From the NCBI RefSeq assembly GCF_016921195.1, contig NZ_JAFGYF010000001.1, positions 1,046,464-1,110,463 on the forward strand: a DNA stretch of 64,000 bases, written 5' to 3'. The stretch is from Cellulosimicrobium cellulans. GTDB taxonomy: Bacteria > Actinomycetota > Actinomycetes > Actinomycetales > Cellulomonadaceae. How positions within the stretch are numbered: the first letter of the stretch is position 1; every line of letters starts with the position of its first letter. The notes under the pieces were generated by a model. That model was not told where the DNA came from, made no database searches, and saw only the letters and a program-made list of their open reading frames with translations. Position numbers and translations under genes: made by a program. This document shows, in pieces, positions 7,894 through 16,098 of this stretch.

Positions 7894-9138
7894 TCACCCC
7901 GGGTCGGCGGCCGCTCGTCGACGCCGCGCACGGGCGACGTCACCGACGATGACGGCGAGCAGGATGCCGTCGGTGACCCAGTTGAGCGTGAGGGGCGTGA
8001 GCCACGCGTGCGTCGCGTAGAGCGCGCCGACGGCGACGGCGCCGAGGAGGTGCGGCAGCGACCACGGGCCACCCGTCGCGCGGCGGAACAGCGCGTTCCC
8101 GACGAGGTACGTCGTCGCGGCCCCGCACACGAGCGCGGCCGTCCACGGGTCGGCGTGGCCCGCGCCGTCGTGCCCCGTCGGGTGGAGCAGGACCAGCTCG
8201 TCCGCCACCGCCGTGAGCACGATCCCGGCGACGATGACGAACGGTACGTACGTGTAGGCCGTCTGGGCCACCATGCCGCGCTCGTCGCGCGAGGTGAAGT
8301 ACTCGGTGGCGCGCCGCTCCGAGCGGTCGAAGAACAGCAGCCACATGAGCACGGTGCTCGCGAACGCGGAGCAGAACGCGGAGACGGTCGTCGCGTCGAG
8401 CGGCAGCTCCGCGAACGCGGCGCCCGTGACGATGATCGACTCGCCCAGGCAGATGATGACGAACAGGCTGACGCGCTCGGCCATGTGCTCGCCCCGCACG
8501 ACCCACGTGCTCGCGCGTGACGCGCCGATGCCGGGCAGCCAGAACATGGCGCGCGGACCGGCGACGTCGATCGCGGCCGCGACGGCCCACAGGAGCAGCC
8601 GGTGCTCCTCGACGAGGCCGCCTGCCACCCACACCGCACCCGAGAACGCGAGCCATGTGGTGACGCGGACGAAGTTCACCGCGTTCTCCGGCCACACGCG
8701 GCCCATCGCGACCATCGTGAAGACGCTGCGCCCGACCTGCATCGACACGAGCATCACGGCGAACAGCAGGCCCTTGTCGCCGAACGCCTCCGGGATCGCG
8801 CTCGCGAGGACGAGCCCGAGCAGCATGAGCACCACGAGCATCGCGCGCACCGGGGCGCGCTCGGGGTCGAGCCAGTTCGTGACCCACATCGTGTCGACCC
8901 ACACCCACCACACGGCGACACCCAGGACGAGCGTGTGGGCGAGCGCCTCACCGCCCGGGTGGGCGATGAGGCCGTGCGAGAGCTGGGTGACCGCGAAGAC
9001 GAAGACGAGGTCGAAGAAGAGCTCGACGTAGCCGACGCGGCTCGAGTCGCCGCCGTCGCCGTGCCGCAGGAGGTCGGTGCGCAGTCCCCAGCGCAGCGGG
9101 GACCGCCCGGTGCCGGGCGTCGTGAACGGTGCGTCCAT
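7894..9138 (-). CDS. Low temperature requirement protein A (LtrA) family membrane protein
   Basis: 414 aa with about 10-12 predicted hydrophobic segments. The family signature RVGYVELFFDLVFVFAVTQLSH is near residues 34-55, and the MAERVSLFVIICLGESI motif with its conserved Glu near 240. A GGGAG motif lies 9 nt before ATG 9138. LtrA was named from a Listeria cold-growth mutant, but its biochemical role is unknown. It stands alone, divergent from a lipoprotein gene. Confidence 0.88.
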   Translation of the reverse strand: MDAPFTTPGTGRSPLRWGLRTDLLRHGDGGDSSRVGYVELFFDLVFVFAVTQLSHGLIAHPGGEALAHTLVLGVAVWWVWVDTMWVTNWLDPERAPVRAMLVVLMLLGLVLASAIPEAFGDKGLLFAVMLVSMQVGRSVFTMVAMGRVWPENAVNFVRVTTWLAFSGAVWVAGGLVEEHRLLLWAVAAAIDVAGPRAMFWLPGIGASRASTWVVRGEHMAERVSLFVIICLGESIIVTGAAFAELPLDATTVSAFCSAFASTVLMWLLFFDRSERRATEYFTSRDERGMVAQTAYTYVPFVIVAGIVLTAVADELVLLHPTGHDGAGHADPWTAALVCGAATTYLVGNALFRRATGGPWSLPHLLGAVAVGALYATHAWLTPLTLNWVTDGILLAVIVGDVARARRRRAAADPG

Positions 9139-9268
9139 GCTGGGATGCTCCCACCGGCGTCGGGTCACCGTCCGGTCACGATCGCCCGGCGCGTCGCGGT
9201 TCGCCGCGCACGACCGCCCCGCAGGGACCACGATGGTCGCGCCACCCGTCGTCGACCGAGGAGTCCCC

Positions 9269-9862
9269 ATGGTTCCCGTCCGCCGCCCCGTCTCCCGGTC
9301 GGCACGTGCCGCGTCTGCGCTCTCGCTCGTCCTCGCGGTCGGCCTCCTGGGGGCGTGCGCCTCCGAGACCGACGGCGGCGGGGACGACCCGTCCGCGTCC
9401 GAGGAGTCCACCGAGCCCGGCGAGGACGCGTCCGAGGAGCCGTCGGACGACGCCACCGAGGAGGAGGGCCTGCCCGACGCCGGGACGATGGACGTCGTTG
9501 CGGGCGCGCACGGCACGGGCCTGCCGCCCGGCGTGGACGCGCCGACCGAGGGCGGGACGGGCGCCGCGTGGAGCGCGGAGCCGGGCCTGCTGTTCGTCGT
9601 GACGTACGGATCGAGCACGTGCCCCGTGCTCGCGGAGGACGAGGCCGCGGTCGAGGGGGACGACGTCGTCGTGACGTTCGTCGAGATCGCCCCGGACACG
9701 CCGTGCACCATGGACTACGTGCCCGCGACCTCGGTGGTCGGGGTGCCCGACGACGTCGACCCGAGCGGCGAGGTGAGCGTCGTCCTGGGCGACCGCGGGA
9801 CCGTCGTCGTGCCGCCCGCGGCGGACGGCACGACCGGCGAGTCGGTCTGGGTCGAGGAGTAG
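9269..9862 (+). CDS. Putative lipoprotein of unknown function
   Basis: 197 aa. The signal peptide ends in a lipobox LLGAC (Cys about residue 29), followed by an Asp/Glu/Ser-rich acidic linker of ~45 residues and a compact C-terminal domain with two Cys (SSTCPVL and DTPCTMD) that could form a disulfide. The start ATG 9269 has GAGGAG about 5 nt upstream. A perfect hairpin follows at 9891. I recognise no family for the C-terminal domain; surface attachment is inferred from the lipobox. Confidence 0.8.
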   Translation: MVPVRRPVSRSARAASALSLVLAVGLLGACASETDGGGDDPSASEESTEPGEDASEEPSDDATEEEGLPDAGTMDVVAGAHGTGLPPGVDAPTEGGTGAAWSAEPGLLFVVTYGSSTCPVLAEDEAAVEGDDVVVTFVEIAPDTPCTMDYVPATSVVGVPDDVDPSGEVSVVLGDRGTVVVPPAADGTTGESVWVEE

Positions 9863-9890
9863 CCGCTCCCTGCGGTGAAGAGCGCGTGAA

Positions 9891-9920
9891 AGGACGGTCC
9901 CGCCCGGGCGGGACCGTCCT
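9891..9920 (+). terminator. Perfect 15-bp inverted repeat, terminator
   Basis: AGGACGGTCCCGCCC is followed directly by its reverse complement. It lies 28 nt past the stop of the lipoprotein gene and just upstream of the promoter of the next gene. Confidence 0.75.
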
Positions 9921-9952
9921 GCGGCGACCGGGGGAGCGGCTACCGTGTGCGG

Positions 9953-11500
9953 GTGACGACGCCCCTCTTCCGCTCCGCCCGCCGCAGCCTGGCCGCCGCC
10001 GCGACCCTCGTGCTGGCCCTCGTCCTGGGCGCGTGCTCGGTGCCTCCGAAGCAGCAGACCGCCGTGGACGACGTCGCGACCTCCGCGTCCGGCACGGGTG
10101 AGACCGGGCCGGAGGGCTTCGAGGAGTTCTACGGGCAGAGCCTCGCGTGGGAGGACTGCGGCGCGGGCTGGGAGTGCGCGACGGCGCGCGCGCCGCTCTC
10201 GTGGCAGGACCCGGCGGCGGGCGAGATCGAGCTGGCGGTGAAGCGGCAGCCCGCGACGGGGGAGCGCATCGGCTCGCTCCTGACCAACCCGGGCGGACCC
10301 GGGGCCTCGGGGATCGACTTCGTCTCGTCCCTCGCCCCGACGGTCGGTGAGCGCGTCACCGCGGCGTACGACCTCGTCGGGTTCGACCCGCGCGGCGTCG
10401 GCCAGTCCTCGCCCGTCGAGTGCCTCGACGACGCGGCGAAGGACGAGTCCCTGTCCCGCGACTTCGACACCGACGACGCGGGGCTCGAGGCGCTCGCGGA
10501 GGATCGCCGCGCCTGGGCCGAGGCGTGCGCGGAGAACACGGGCGACCTGCTCGGCCAGGTCGACACGCAGAGCGCCGCGCGGGACATGGACATGCTGCGC
10601 GCCGTCCTCGGTGACGAGAAGCTCGCCTACCTCGGCTACTCCTACGGCACGCAGCTCGGCGCCACCTACGCGGGGCTGTTCCCGGACAAGGTCGGGCGTC
10701 TCGTGCTCGACGGTGCGATCGACACGTCGCTCGACCCCGACACGATCTCCGAGCAGCAGGCGGTCGGCTTCGAGAACGCCCTGCGCGCGTACGTCGAGGA
10801 CTGCCAGGCCGGTGGCGGCTGCCCGCTGCGCGGGGACGCCGACGCGGGGATGCGGCAGATCCGCTCGCTCCTCGACGCGGCGAAGGCGAACCCGCTGCCG
10901 ACGGACAGCGAGCGCAGGGTGACGCAGACGCTCGGCTTCTACGGCGTCGCGGTCACCCTCTACAACGACCAGAGCTGGCCCGTGCTCACCCAGGCCCTCA
11001 CGGAGGCGTTCGAGGAGGGCACGGGCAACCTGCTGCTCTACCTGGCCGACTTCTACAACGACCGCAACCCCGACGGGACGTACTCGACCAACTCGTCGGA
11101 GGCGTTCCGCGCGGTGAACTGCCTCGACGGTCGCCAGGACGACGACCCCGACGCGATGCGGGCCCAGCTCGAGCGCCTCGAGGAGGCCGCGCCGACGATG
11201 GGCTTCTTCTTCGCGTTCGGCGGCCTCACGTGCGACGGCTGGGCGTACCCGGTGGTGGAGCAGGAGTTCGACCTGCACGCCGAGGGCGCTGCGCCCATCG
11301 TCGTCATCGGGACGACCAACGACCCCGCGACCCCGTACGTGTGGGCCGAGGGCCTCGCGGACACGCTCGACTCGGCCGTCCTCGTCACCTGGGAGGGGGA
11401 GGGGCACACCGCGTACGGACGCGCGAACGCCTGCCTGAGCGACGCCGTCGACGCCTACCTCGTGGACGGGACCGTGCCCGAGGACGGGCTCCGCTGCTGA
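9953..11500 (+). CDS. Secreted alpha/beta-hydrolase lipoprotein, tripeptidyl aminopeptidase-like
   Basis: 515 aa. The N-terminus is a lipoprotein signal (ALVLGAC). The hydrolase fold shows GGPGASGI (oxyanion region), YDLVGFDPRGVGQS, the nucleophile elbow GYSYGTQLG, the acid in TTNDPATPY and the catalytic His in GEGHTAYG. The C-terminal TAP-like domain with its Cys-rich end (ACLSDAVDAYL...GLRC) matches the secreted Streptomyces tripeptidyl aminopeptidase / SlpD-E group. GTG 9953 is chosen over GTG 9947 because a TACCGT -10 box (9941-9946) ends 6 nt before it. It probably releases peptides outside the cell. Confidence 0.9.
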   Translation: MTTPLFRSARRSLAAAATLVLALVLGACSVPPKQQTAVDDVATSASGTGETGPEGFEEFYGQSLAWEDCGAGWECATARAPLSWQDPAAGEIELAVKRQPATGERIGSLLTNPGGPGASGIDFVSSLAPTVGERVTAAYDLVGFDPRGVGQSSPVECLDDAAKDESLSRDFDTDDAGLEALAEDRRAWAEACAENTGDLLGQVDTQSAARDMDMLRAVLGDEKLAYLGYSYGTQLGATYAGLFPDKVGRLVLDGAIDTSLDPDTISEQQAVGFENALRAYVEDCQAGGGCPLRGDADAGMRQIRSLLDAAKANPLPTDSERRVTQTLGFYGVAVTLYNDQSWPVLTQALTEAFEEGTGNLLLYLADFYNDRNPDGTYSTNSSEAFRAVNCLDGRQDDDPDAMRAQLERLEEAAPTMGFFFAFGGLTCDGWAYPVVEQEFDLHAEGAAPIVVIGTTNDPATPYVWAEGLADTLDSAVLVTWEGEGHTAYGRANACLSDAVDAYLVDGTVPEDGLRC

Positions 11501-11612
11501 CGCCGAGCGCGCCCGACGGCGGTCCGTCCGGCCGCTTTGGAATCTGGCCCGGTCGTTGGGTACAGTAGGCGCTCGTTGCCAGCGGTTCGCGGAGCGGACC
11601 GGGACGTAGCAC

Positions 11613-11688
11613 GCCGCCTTAGCTCAGTCGGCAGAGCGATTCACTCGTAATGAATAGGTCAAGGGTTCGATTCCCTTAGGCGGCTCCA
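11613..11688 (+). tRNA. tRNA-Thr (anticodon CGT), with encoded CCA
   Basis: Cloverleaf by eye: acceptor GCCGCCT pairs with AGGCGGC, the D arm is GCTC...GAGC, the anticodon stem ATTCA/TGAAT encloses loop CTCGTAA (anticodon CGT, reading ACG), and the T arm is AAGGG-TTCGATT-CCCTT. CCA is encoded at 11686-11688. The 3' half is the integration site: the same 44 bp recur at 25969. Confidence 0.95.
11644..11687 (+). repeat. attL: 44-bp direct repeat overlapping the tRNA-Thr 3' half
   Basis: The repeat runs from the anticodon loop through the T arm and acceptor stem to the CC of the CCA end, and is identical to 25969-26012. Integration therefore keeps the tRNA intact. Confidence 0.95.
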
Positions 11689-11701
11689 TCACGGCAGGTC
11701 A

Positions 11702-11723
11702 GGCCGGGTCTTCGGACCCGGCC
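11702..11723 (+). terminator. Element-borne terminator behind the tRNA
   Basis: GGCCGGGTC, a TTCG tetraloop and GACCCGGCC, followed by TTCTGCGTT. It sits 14 nt after the tRNA inside the element and probably ends tRNA transcription before the integrase gene. Confidence 0.8.
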
Positions 11724-11765
11724 TTCTGCGTTACCAGGCACCCACCCACCGGAAACCCACCGCTT

Positions 11766-12905
11766 TCACTCCGAGAAGCGCTGCAACACGTCGCTGACAT
11801 CGGGCGCCAGATCCGCCGTCTCGACGTAGTGACGAGTCGTGATCCGCTGTGAGCTGTGTCCCAACTGCGCCGCCGCGTCCCCAGTCCCACGCTCCCGGTC
11901 AACCAAGGTTCCGACCGTCTTGCGGAACGTGTGGGGCGTGACCCACTTCCACGCCACGTTCCGCTCCCGGAAAAGGCGCCACTGCCGCTCGACCGTCGCG
12001 ACCTCACGCAGCCCCGCCTTCGCGGTCGGGAAGACGACGTCCCACGGTCCGGCGGGCAGGCCGTTCACCGACCTGTCGAGCAGCAGCGACACGGCGAACT
12101 GGGGGAGCACCAGGCGGCGGACCTTACGGCCCTTCGTCGTGTCCTGCCGGGTCAGCCCCTGGCCCTTCACGCGGATAACCGTGCCCGTAATCGCCACCGT
12201 GCCGGCGTCGAGGTCGATGTCGGACCAGCGCAGCGCGAGCGCCTCACCGATCCGGCACCCGGTCGCGAGCATGACGTCAACGAGCGTCGGCAGATCGGCG
12301 CGCGCCGCCCGGACATCAGCCCGGAGTGCTTCGCGTAGCGCGCGCACTTCGTCGACCGAGAGGGCGCGGACCTCACGATGCTCGGACTCGATGGGCGAGA
12401 CGTCGCGCAGCGGGTTCGACGGCGCCGCGTTGTGCCGCACCGCGAGCGTCAGCATGCCGGACAGCACCGACTTGCAGAGCTTCGCCGTCGCCGCGCCCTT
12501 CTCCTCGGTGACGCGGCGCAGGTAGCGATCCATCGCCGCGACCGTGCACTCGCGCACGAGCAGCCCGCCGATGCCCGGCGTGACCTGCTTCTCGACGATG
12601 TCCCGGTAGCGCTGTCGGGTGTTCGTCGAGCGCGACGAACCGTCGATCTCGGTCCGCAGCCAGTAGTCGCCCAGCGCGGAGAGTCGTGTCATCGGGGTGA
12701 TGTCCGCCCCGGTCTGCGCCGCCCGGTCCGTCATCGCCACGACGAGCGCCCGTTCCGCGGCGGCACCGGACTTCCCCCACGCCTCGACCTTCCGCGTGAC
12801 ACCGTCGTCGTCACGGAACCGAGCGCGGGCGACCCATCGGCCGGCGTCCACCTTCGTCCTCGAGATCCGGCCCCACGTCCCGACCGGCAGCGGCCTACGA
12901 GGCAT
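11766..12905 (-). CDS. int: Site-specific tyrosine recombinase (phage-type integrase)
   Basis: 379 aa. An Arm/SAM-like N-terminal DNA-binding region (with the phage-integrase core-binding domain around residues 70-160) precedes the catalytic domain. The catalytic residues are Arg in ATGCRIGEALAL, Lys in TTKGRKVRRL, His-x-x-Arg in TPHTFRKT, His in AQLGHSS and Tyr in TRHYVETA. It catalyses insertion and excision between the phage site and the tRNA-Thr gene. Its start overlaps the end of the upstream XRE gene by 11 nt, so int is coupled to the regulator. The 3' end faces attL. Confidence 0.95.
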   Translation of the reverse strand: MPRRPLPVGTWGRISRTKVDAGRWVARARFRDDDGVTRKVEAWGKSGAAAERALVVAMTDRAAQTGADITPMTRLSALGDYWLRTEIDGSSRSTNTRQRYRDIVEKQVTPGIGGLLVRECTVAAMDRYLRRVTEEKGAATAKLCKSVLSGMLTLAVRHNAAPSNPLRDVSPIESEHREVRALSVDEVRALREALRADVRAARADLPTLVDVMLATGCRIGEALALRWSDIDLDAGTVAITGTVIRVKGQGLTRQDTTKGRKVRRLVLPQFAVSLLLDRSVNGLPAGPWDVVFPTAKAGLREVATVERQWRLFRERNVAWKWVTPHTFRKTVGTLVDRERGTGDAAAQLGHSSQRITTRHYVETADLAPDVSDVLQRFSE

Positions 12906-13518
12906 CGCTCTTCCCGTCCATCTCCGGCTCGGACCACTGGTCGGGGTACTCGCGCCCCATCCGTTCCAGCCTGCTTTTGGCGCTCTTGAAGGCGACAGCG
13001 AAGCTCTCGGCTTCTTCGCGGAGGACATCGAGAACACGGATCGTCTCCTTGGCGGCGCTCACGAGCTCAGGGTTCGGTTCAATCCCGAAGCTCTTGCAGG
13101 CGGCCAGGTAGGAGTTCAAGTAGTCGGTCGGCTCCTCGAGCGCGAACCGTGCTCGGCGAACGAACGACTCCACATCCTTCTCGTACGAGCGGAAGAGGGT
13201 CTTTGGGTCGATCTCTCGAACAAGGCCGTCGTACGCGAACGGCAAGGACAAGTCTTGAGACATCGACTGCAAGTCGGTCCCGAGGATCGCAGCGATGTGG
13301 ATCGCCTCGGTGAGGCGAAGGGGACGTTGCCCCGACTCGATGCGTTGGACCGTGGGCTGGTGAAAGCTCAGGCCGCGGGCGCTCGCTCGCCGTGCGAACT
13401 CGCTTTGGGACATCCCTCGCTGCTGGCGCAGCGTCTTCATGTTCTCGACGAACGTCGTCTCGTAGCCGTAGTCGTCCCACTCGAACGGCTCCGGCCCGCT
13501 CTCGTCAGTTCCCATCAT
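12895..13518 (-). CDS. XRE-type helix-turn-helix regulator
   Basis: 207 aa (or 206 from the adjacent ATG 13515). The N-terminal HTH_3 domain reads MKTLRQQRGMSQSEFARRAS...QPTVQRIESGQRPLRLTEAIHIAAIL, about residues 27-85. The C-terminal ~110 residues are Glu/Lys-rich and helical, with no recognised domain. Its position, divergent from an excisionase-like gene and coupled to int, is that of a lysogeny-type control gene. Neither start has a clear Shine-Dalgarno. Three ATGGNGTTG repeats in the divergent region may be its operators. Confidence 0.85.
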   Translation of the reverse strand: MMGTDESGPEPFEWDDYGYETTFVENMKTLRQQRGMSQSEFARRASARGLSFHQPTVQRIESGQRPLRLTEAIHIAAILGTDLQSMSQDLSLPFAYDGLVREIDPKTLFRSYEKDVESFVRRARFALEEPTDYLNSYLAACKSFGIEPNPELVSAAKETIRVLDVLREEAESFAVAFKSAKSRLERMGREYPDQWSEPEMDGKSDAS

Positions 13519-13598
13519 GGTGTTGAGGCTACTGCATGGGGTTGCACTTGTGCTCGTTCTCCGCCATCCTCTTACGTAGCCCCCACATCATGGCGTTG
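13517..13598. promoter_or_regulatory. Divergent control region with three ATGGNGTTG repeats
   Basis: Copies at 13517-13525, 13536-13544 and 13590-13598, all in the same orientation, between the XRE gene and the excisionase-like gene. The first overlaps the XRE start codons, which would suit autoregulation. Binding is inferred only from repetition and position. Confidence 0.4.
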
Positions 13599-13618
13599 GG
13601 GAGAGGAGAGGAGTCACC

Positions 13619-13819
13619 GTGGCCACGGAACTGATGCCGCGACTGATGACACCAGCGGAGGTCGCTGGGCAACTTGGGGTCCCGGTCAAGACCATCTACG
13701 TCTGGCGAACCCGGGGCAAAGGCCCTCGTGGCATCCGCGTCGGGAAGCACCTGCGTTACCGGCAGTCCGACATCGATGCCTGGCTCGACAGCCAGGCCGA
13801 CGATCTTCCGGCGGCGTGA
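13619..13819 (+). CDS. Excisionase / AlpA-like MerR-fold DNA-binding protein
   Basis: 66 aa. It is a single winged HTH_17 domain: MTPAEVAGQLGVPVKTIYVWRTRGKGPRGIRVGKHLRYRQSDIDAWL. GTG 13619 has a strong GAGAGGAGAGGAG ribosome-binding tract just upstream. It is the first gene of the rightward operon, opposite the repressor, the usual place for a phage excisionase or Cox/AlpA-type factor. It overlaps the next start (TGATG). Two more proteins of the same fold lie near attR, so which one directs excision is open. Confidence 0.82.
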   Translation: MATELMPRLMTPAEVAGQLGVPVKTIYVWRTRGKGPRGIRVGKHLRYRQSDIDAWLDSQADDLPAA

Positions 13820-14565
13820 TGACCATGTCGACCCTGTACACGAAGAAGGCCCCCGGCACCGCGCCAACGGTGATCGAGGGCCAGTCCGAGAGCCGCGCCA
13901 ACGGCTCACCGAACCACGTTCCAGTCCCCAGCAAGGAGAAGAACATGACCATCATCGCGCAGTTCGACGCGACCGCCAAGTACTCCGACGACGACGTGAA
14001 GCACCCCATGGTGCTCGACCGGCCGAAGGCACCTGACGCCGACAACGTCAACGTCGACGCGACTGACGAGGGGCAGGCCGAGCATGTCAACGTCCCCGAT
14101 GTCGTCGCCCCGCACATCGCGGCGTGGAATCGGCTCAGCGAAGCCGCTGAGCCGTGGGTCTCGAACCGCGACCCGCACCCTCGGAGCGCAGGACAGTTCG
14201 TCCCCTGGTGCGCCGAGTGCGTCAGCGCGAAGGAGGAAGGCGAGGTCGCGCACCCGTTGAGCGACCGCAAGCAGGTCCACGAGTCGCACCCCGTGTACGT
14301 CTACACGGGCCACAGCGGGACTATCAAGCACCAGGGCGGAGTCTCCGGACTGCCCTCGCTCGCGATCACCGCGACCCGCACTACCAAGAGAACTCTCAAC
14401 CCCGAGAGTCGGGCTCAGTTCATCGCCATCCGCCGATTCACGGACGGTGAGCACTACCGCGTCGCGGAGCTTTCGATCTCCGAGGCACAGGAACTCGTGG
14501 ATGCCCTCCAGGCCGCGATCGACCTCGCTACCGGCCGCGACGACTTCGACGAGGCGGGTGCCTGA
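13819..14565 (+). CDS. Element protein of unknown function
   Basis: 248 aa from ATG 13819, which overlaps the previous stop. A second candidate start, ATG 13945, has a much better ribosome site (AAGGAG, 6 nt spacing) and would give 206 aa. However, third codon positions are almost all G or C from 13825 on, so the upstream part looks translated; both products may be made. The protein has a central CAEC pair and a C-terminal region (FIAIRRFTDGEHYRVAELSISEAQELVDALQAAIDLA) that looks like a small alpha/beta domain. No family recognised. Confidence 0.7.
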   Translation: MTMSTLYTKKAPGTAPTVIEGQSESRANGSPNHVPVPSKEKNMTIIAQFDATAKYSDDDVKHPMVLDRPKAPDADNVNVDATDEGQAEHVNVPDVVAPHIAAWNRLSEAAEPWVSNRDPHPRSAGQFVPWCAECVSAKEEGEVAHPLSDRKQVHESHPVYVYTGHSGTIKHQGGVSGLPSLAITATRTTKRTLNPESRAQFIAIRRFTDGEHYRVAELSISEAQELVDALQAAIDLATGRDDFDEAGA

Positions 14566-14595
14566 CCTGAACCGGCGAAGGAAGGGAGGTGCGGA

Positions 14596-15528
14596 GTGGG
14601 TACCGACAACGTGCGACTGACGTTCGCGGTGTGGGGAGACCTTCCGCACCTCCCGTTCCGCGTGCTGACGTTTATGGCGCTGTGCAGCCTCGACCAGCCG
14701 ACCGGTGGGAAGCCTGCCCGCGTCTACTACGGCGGGCGCGAGCATCTCTCCGCAGCTGTCCGGCACGAGCCTCTGCCGGCCGAGCCCGAGGACCCAACGA
14801 GCCCGGAGGGTGCTGCCGCCGAGAAGGAGCGGCGCGCGACGTTCCAGACCCTCAAGCGAGCCCTGGCCGAGCTCAAGCGGGCCGGCGCCATCGATGAGTC
14901 GAAGAGCCGGCGCGGCACGTACCGATCGACGGCCGAGTACGTCTTGTCATTCGACCGAACGCAGGGGGTCACTGAACGTACCCCTACGGCGCAGTCAGCG
15001 ACGAGTGTCGACGCGACCAGGGGTACGGAGGCCGTACCCCTACAGGGGGTCGCTGAGCGTACCCCACAGGGGTACGGAGAACGTACCCGTAGGGGTACGC
15101 CTGGCGTACCCCCTACTACAAGCACTTCAACCCACTTCGAGGAACCACTTCAACATCCCCTTCCCGAAGCACCTCACCAGCGCGCGGCGAACGGCGGCGT
15201 CGACAAGGAGTACGAGGCCGCATCTCAAGTGCTCGTGGCCTACGGCCCGAGGTCCCATGCACTGATCGAGCAGATCCGGGACGCCAGCCCAGCGACAAGC
15301 GTCCGGGACGCCGCGGTTGAAGCGGCCCGAATCATCCGGGCCGTCGAGACCGTTGAGGCCACCAAAAAAGCGAAGGCCAGGCCGCGACCTAGCTCAGACA
15401 AGCGGCGGCTACCCAGCGGCGGAGCACTCGGCCAGCCCGGCGTGCCGACCAGCGGCGGCTACTGCGGAACCTGCCAGAAGTTCGGCCACACCCCCGACAC
15501 GTGCACCGCAGAACGGAGGACGGCATGA
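14596..15528 (+). CDS. Replication-initiator-like protein with C-terminal CCHC zinc knuckle
   Basis: 310 aa; GTG 14596 with GGGAGG 6 nt upstream. Residues ~1-125 look like a winged-helix replisome-organiser domain (FAVWGDLPHLPFRVLTFMALCSLD...LKRALAELKRAGAIDESKSRRGTYRSTAEYVL). Residues ~126-175 form a Thr/Pro/Gly-rich linker encoded by the iteron cluster. The middle is helical, and the C-terminus CGTCQKFGHTPDTC is an exact C-x2-C-x4-H-x4-C zinc knuckle. In lambda-type phages the origin lies inside gene O in the same way. The replication role is inferred from this architecture and from its position after the excisionase gene. Confidence 0.6.
   Translation: MGTDNVRLTFAVWGDLPHLPFRVLTFMALCSLDQPTGGKPARVYYGGREHLSAAVRHEPLPAEPEDPTSPEGAAAEKERRATFQTLKRALAELKRAGAIDESKSRRGTYRSTAEYVLSFDRTQGVTERTPTAQSATSVDATRGTEAVPLQGVAERTPQGYGERTRRGTPGVPPTTSTSTHFEEPLQHPLPEAPHQRAANGGVDKEYEAASQVLVAYGPRSHALIEQIRDASPATSVRDAAVEAARIIRAVETVEATKKAKARPRPSSDKRRLPSGGALGQPGVPTSGGYCGTCQKFGHTPDTCTAERRTA
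14961..15112. repeat. Iteron-like cluster of alternating CGTACCCC / GGGGTACG (candidate origin)
   Basis: The 8-mer or its complement occurs at 14977, 15020, 15033, 15058, 15069, 15082 (one mismatch), 15092 and 15105. Pairs are spaced 3 nt apart to give hairpins, for example 15019-15041 with 10-bp arms. Two longer direct copies begin AGGGGGTC(A/G)CTGA(A/G)CG at 14963 and 15044. The cluster lies within the replication-like gene. Confidence 0.75.
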
Positions 15529-15686
15529 CGACGCTCCGTGTCCGCGACAAGAACCGCCTCTGCTCCTGCGGCCACGTATGGCGCATCCACGGCCGTGCGT
15601 GGATCCCTGACGATCACTGCCGCGCATGGAACACCACCGACGGCGCATGCACCTGCACAGACTTCAACGAGGAGACCACGCCATGA
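15525..15686 (+). CDS. Small Cys/His-rich element protein
   Basis: 53 aa starting ATG 15525, overlapping the previous stop (ATGA), with GGAGG upstream. It contains CSCGHVWRIHG, DDHCRAW and ACTCTDF, a set of Cys and His residues that could bind one zinc ion. Small zinc proteins of this kind are common in actinophages; no function is assigned. Confidence 0.65.
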   Translation: MTTLRVRDKNRLCSCGHVWRIHGRAWIPDDHCRAWNTTDGACTCTDFNEETTP

Positions 15687-15925
15687 CGACCTGGACCGAC
15701 CACGAGGTTCGCGCCTACAGCCTCCTTCGCTCCGCAACGACACTCATGAAGGCGCTCGACCGGATCCCACCGGACGACCGCATCCACCAGTACGAGATCG
15801 CCGCCGGCGCCATGGACGAGCTTCAAGGGGCCATGGCGTACGCCCAGGCCGTCCAGGCACACGACGAGGGTGCGCTCGATCTGGTCGGCATCGTCTGGCC
15901 CGACGTCGTCGGAAGCGACCGATGA
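15683..15925 (+). CDS. Small helical element protein
   Basis: 80 aa; ATG 15683 overlaps the previous stop. The sequence is mostly predicted helix (HEVRAYSLLRSATTLMKALDRI and EIAAGAMDELQGAMAYAQAVQAH), mildly acidic, with no Cys. It is part of a chain of four genes each joined by ATGA, so it is co-translated with its neighbours. Family not recognised. Confidence 0.62.
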   Translation: MTTWTDHEVRAYSLLRSATTLMKALDRIPPDDRIHQYEIAAGAMDELQGAMAYAQAVQAHDEGALDLVGIVWPDVVGSDR

Positions 15926-16098
15926 GCGCGATGACGAGCCGCCCCGAGACCATCGACCAGCACGGCACCCGACACCGCTACGGCTGCCGCATCCCGGGCT
16001 GGACCAGCGAGCCGTCCCCACTGCGCGGATGGCACATCTGCCGGTGCTCCGAGTGCGGGGCCGTGCGCCTCGTACGGGCTCGAGGAAGTGGTCGATGA
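15922..16098 (+). CDS. Small zinc-ribbon-like element protein
   Basis: 58 aa; ATG 15922 overlaps the previous stop. It has HRYGCRIPGW and HICRCSECGAVRLV, giving the CxC and CxxC pattern of a small zinc ribbon with basic residues at the C-terminus. It may bind nucleic acid; this is inference from composition only. Confidence 0.6.
   Translation: MSAMTSRPETIDQHGTRHRYGCRIPGWTSEPSPLRGWHICRCSECGAVRLVRARGSGR

Noticed and set aside
12697..13818. Upstream extension of the gene at 13819 through the XRE and excisionase-like region
   Set aside because: It is open by chance on the antisense of int/XRE; coding-like third positions in this frame begin only at about 13819.
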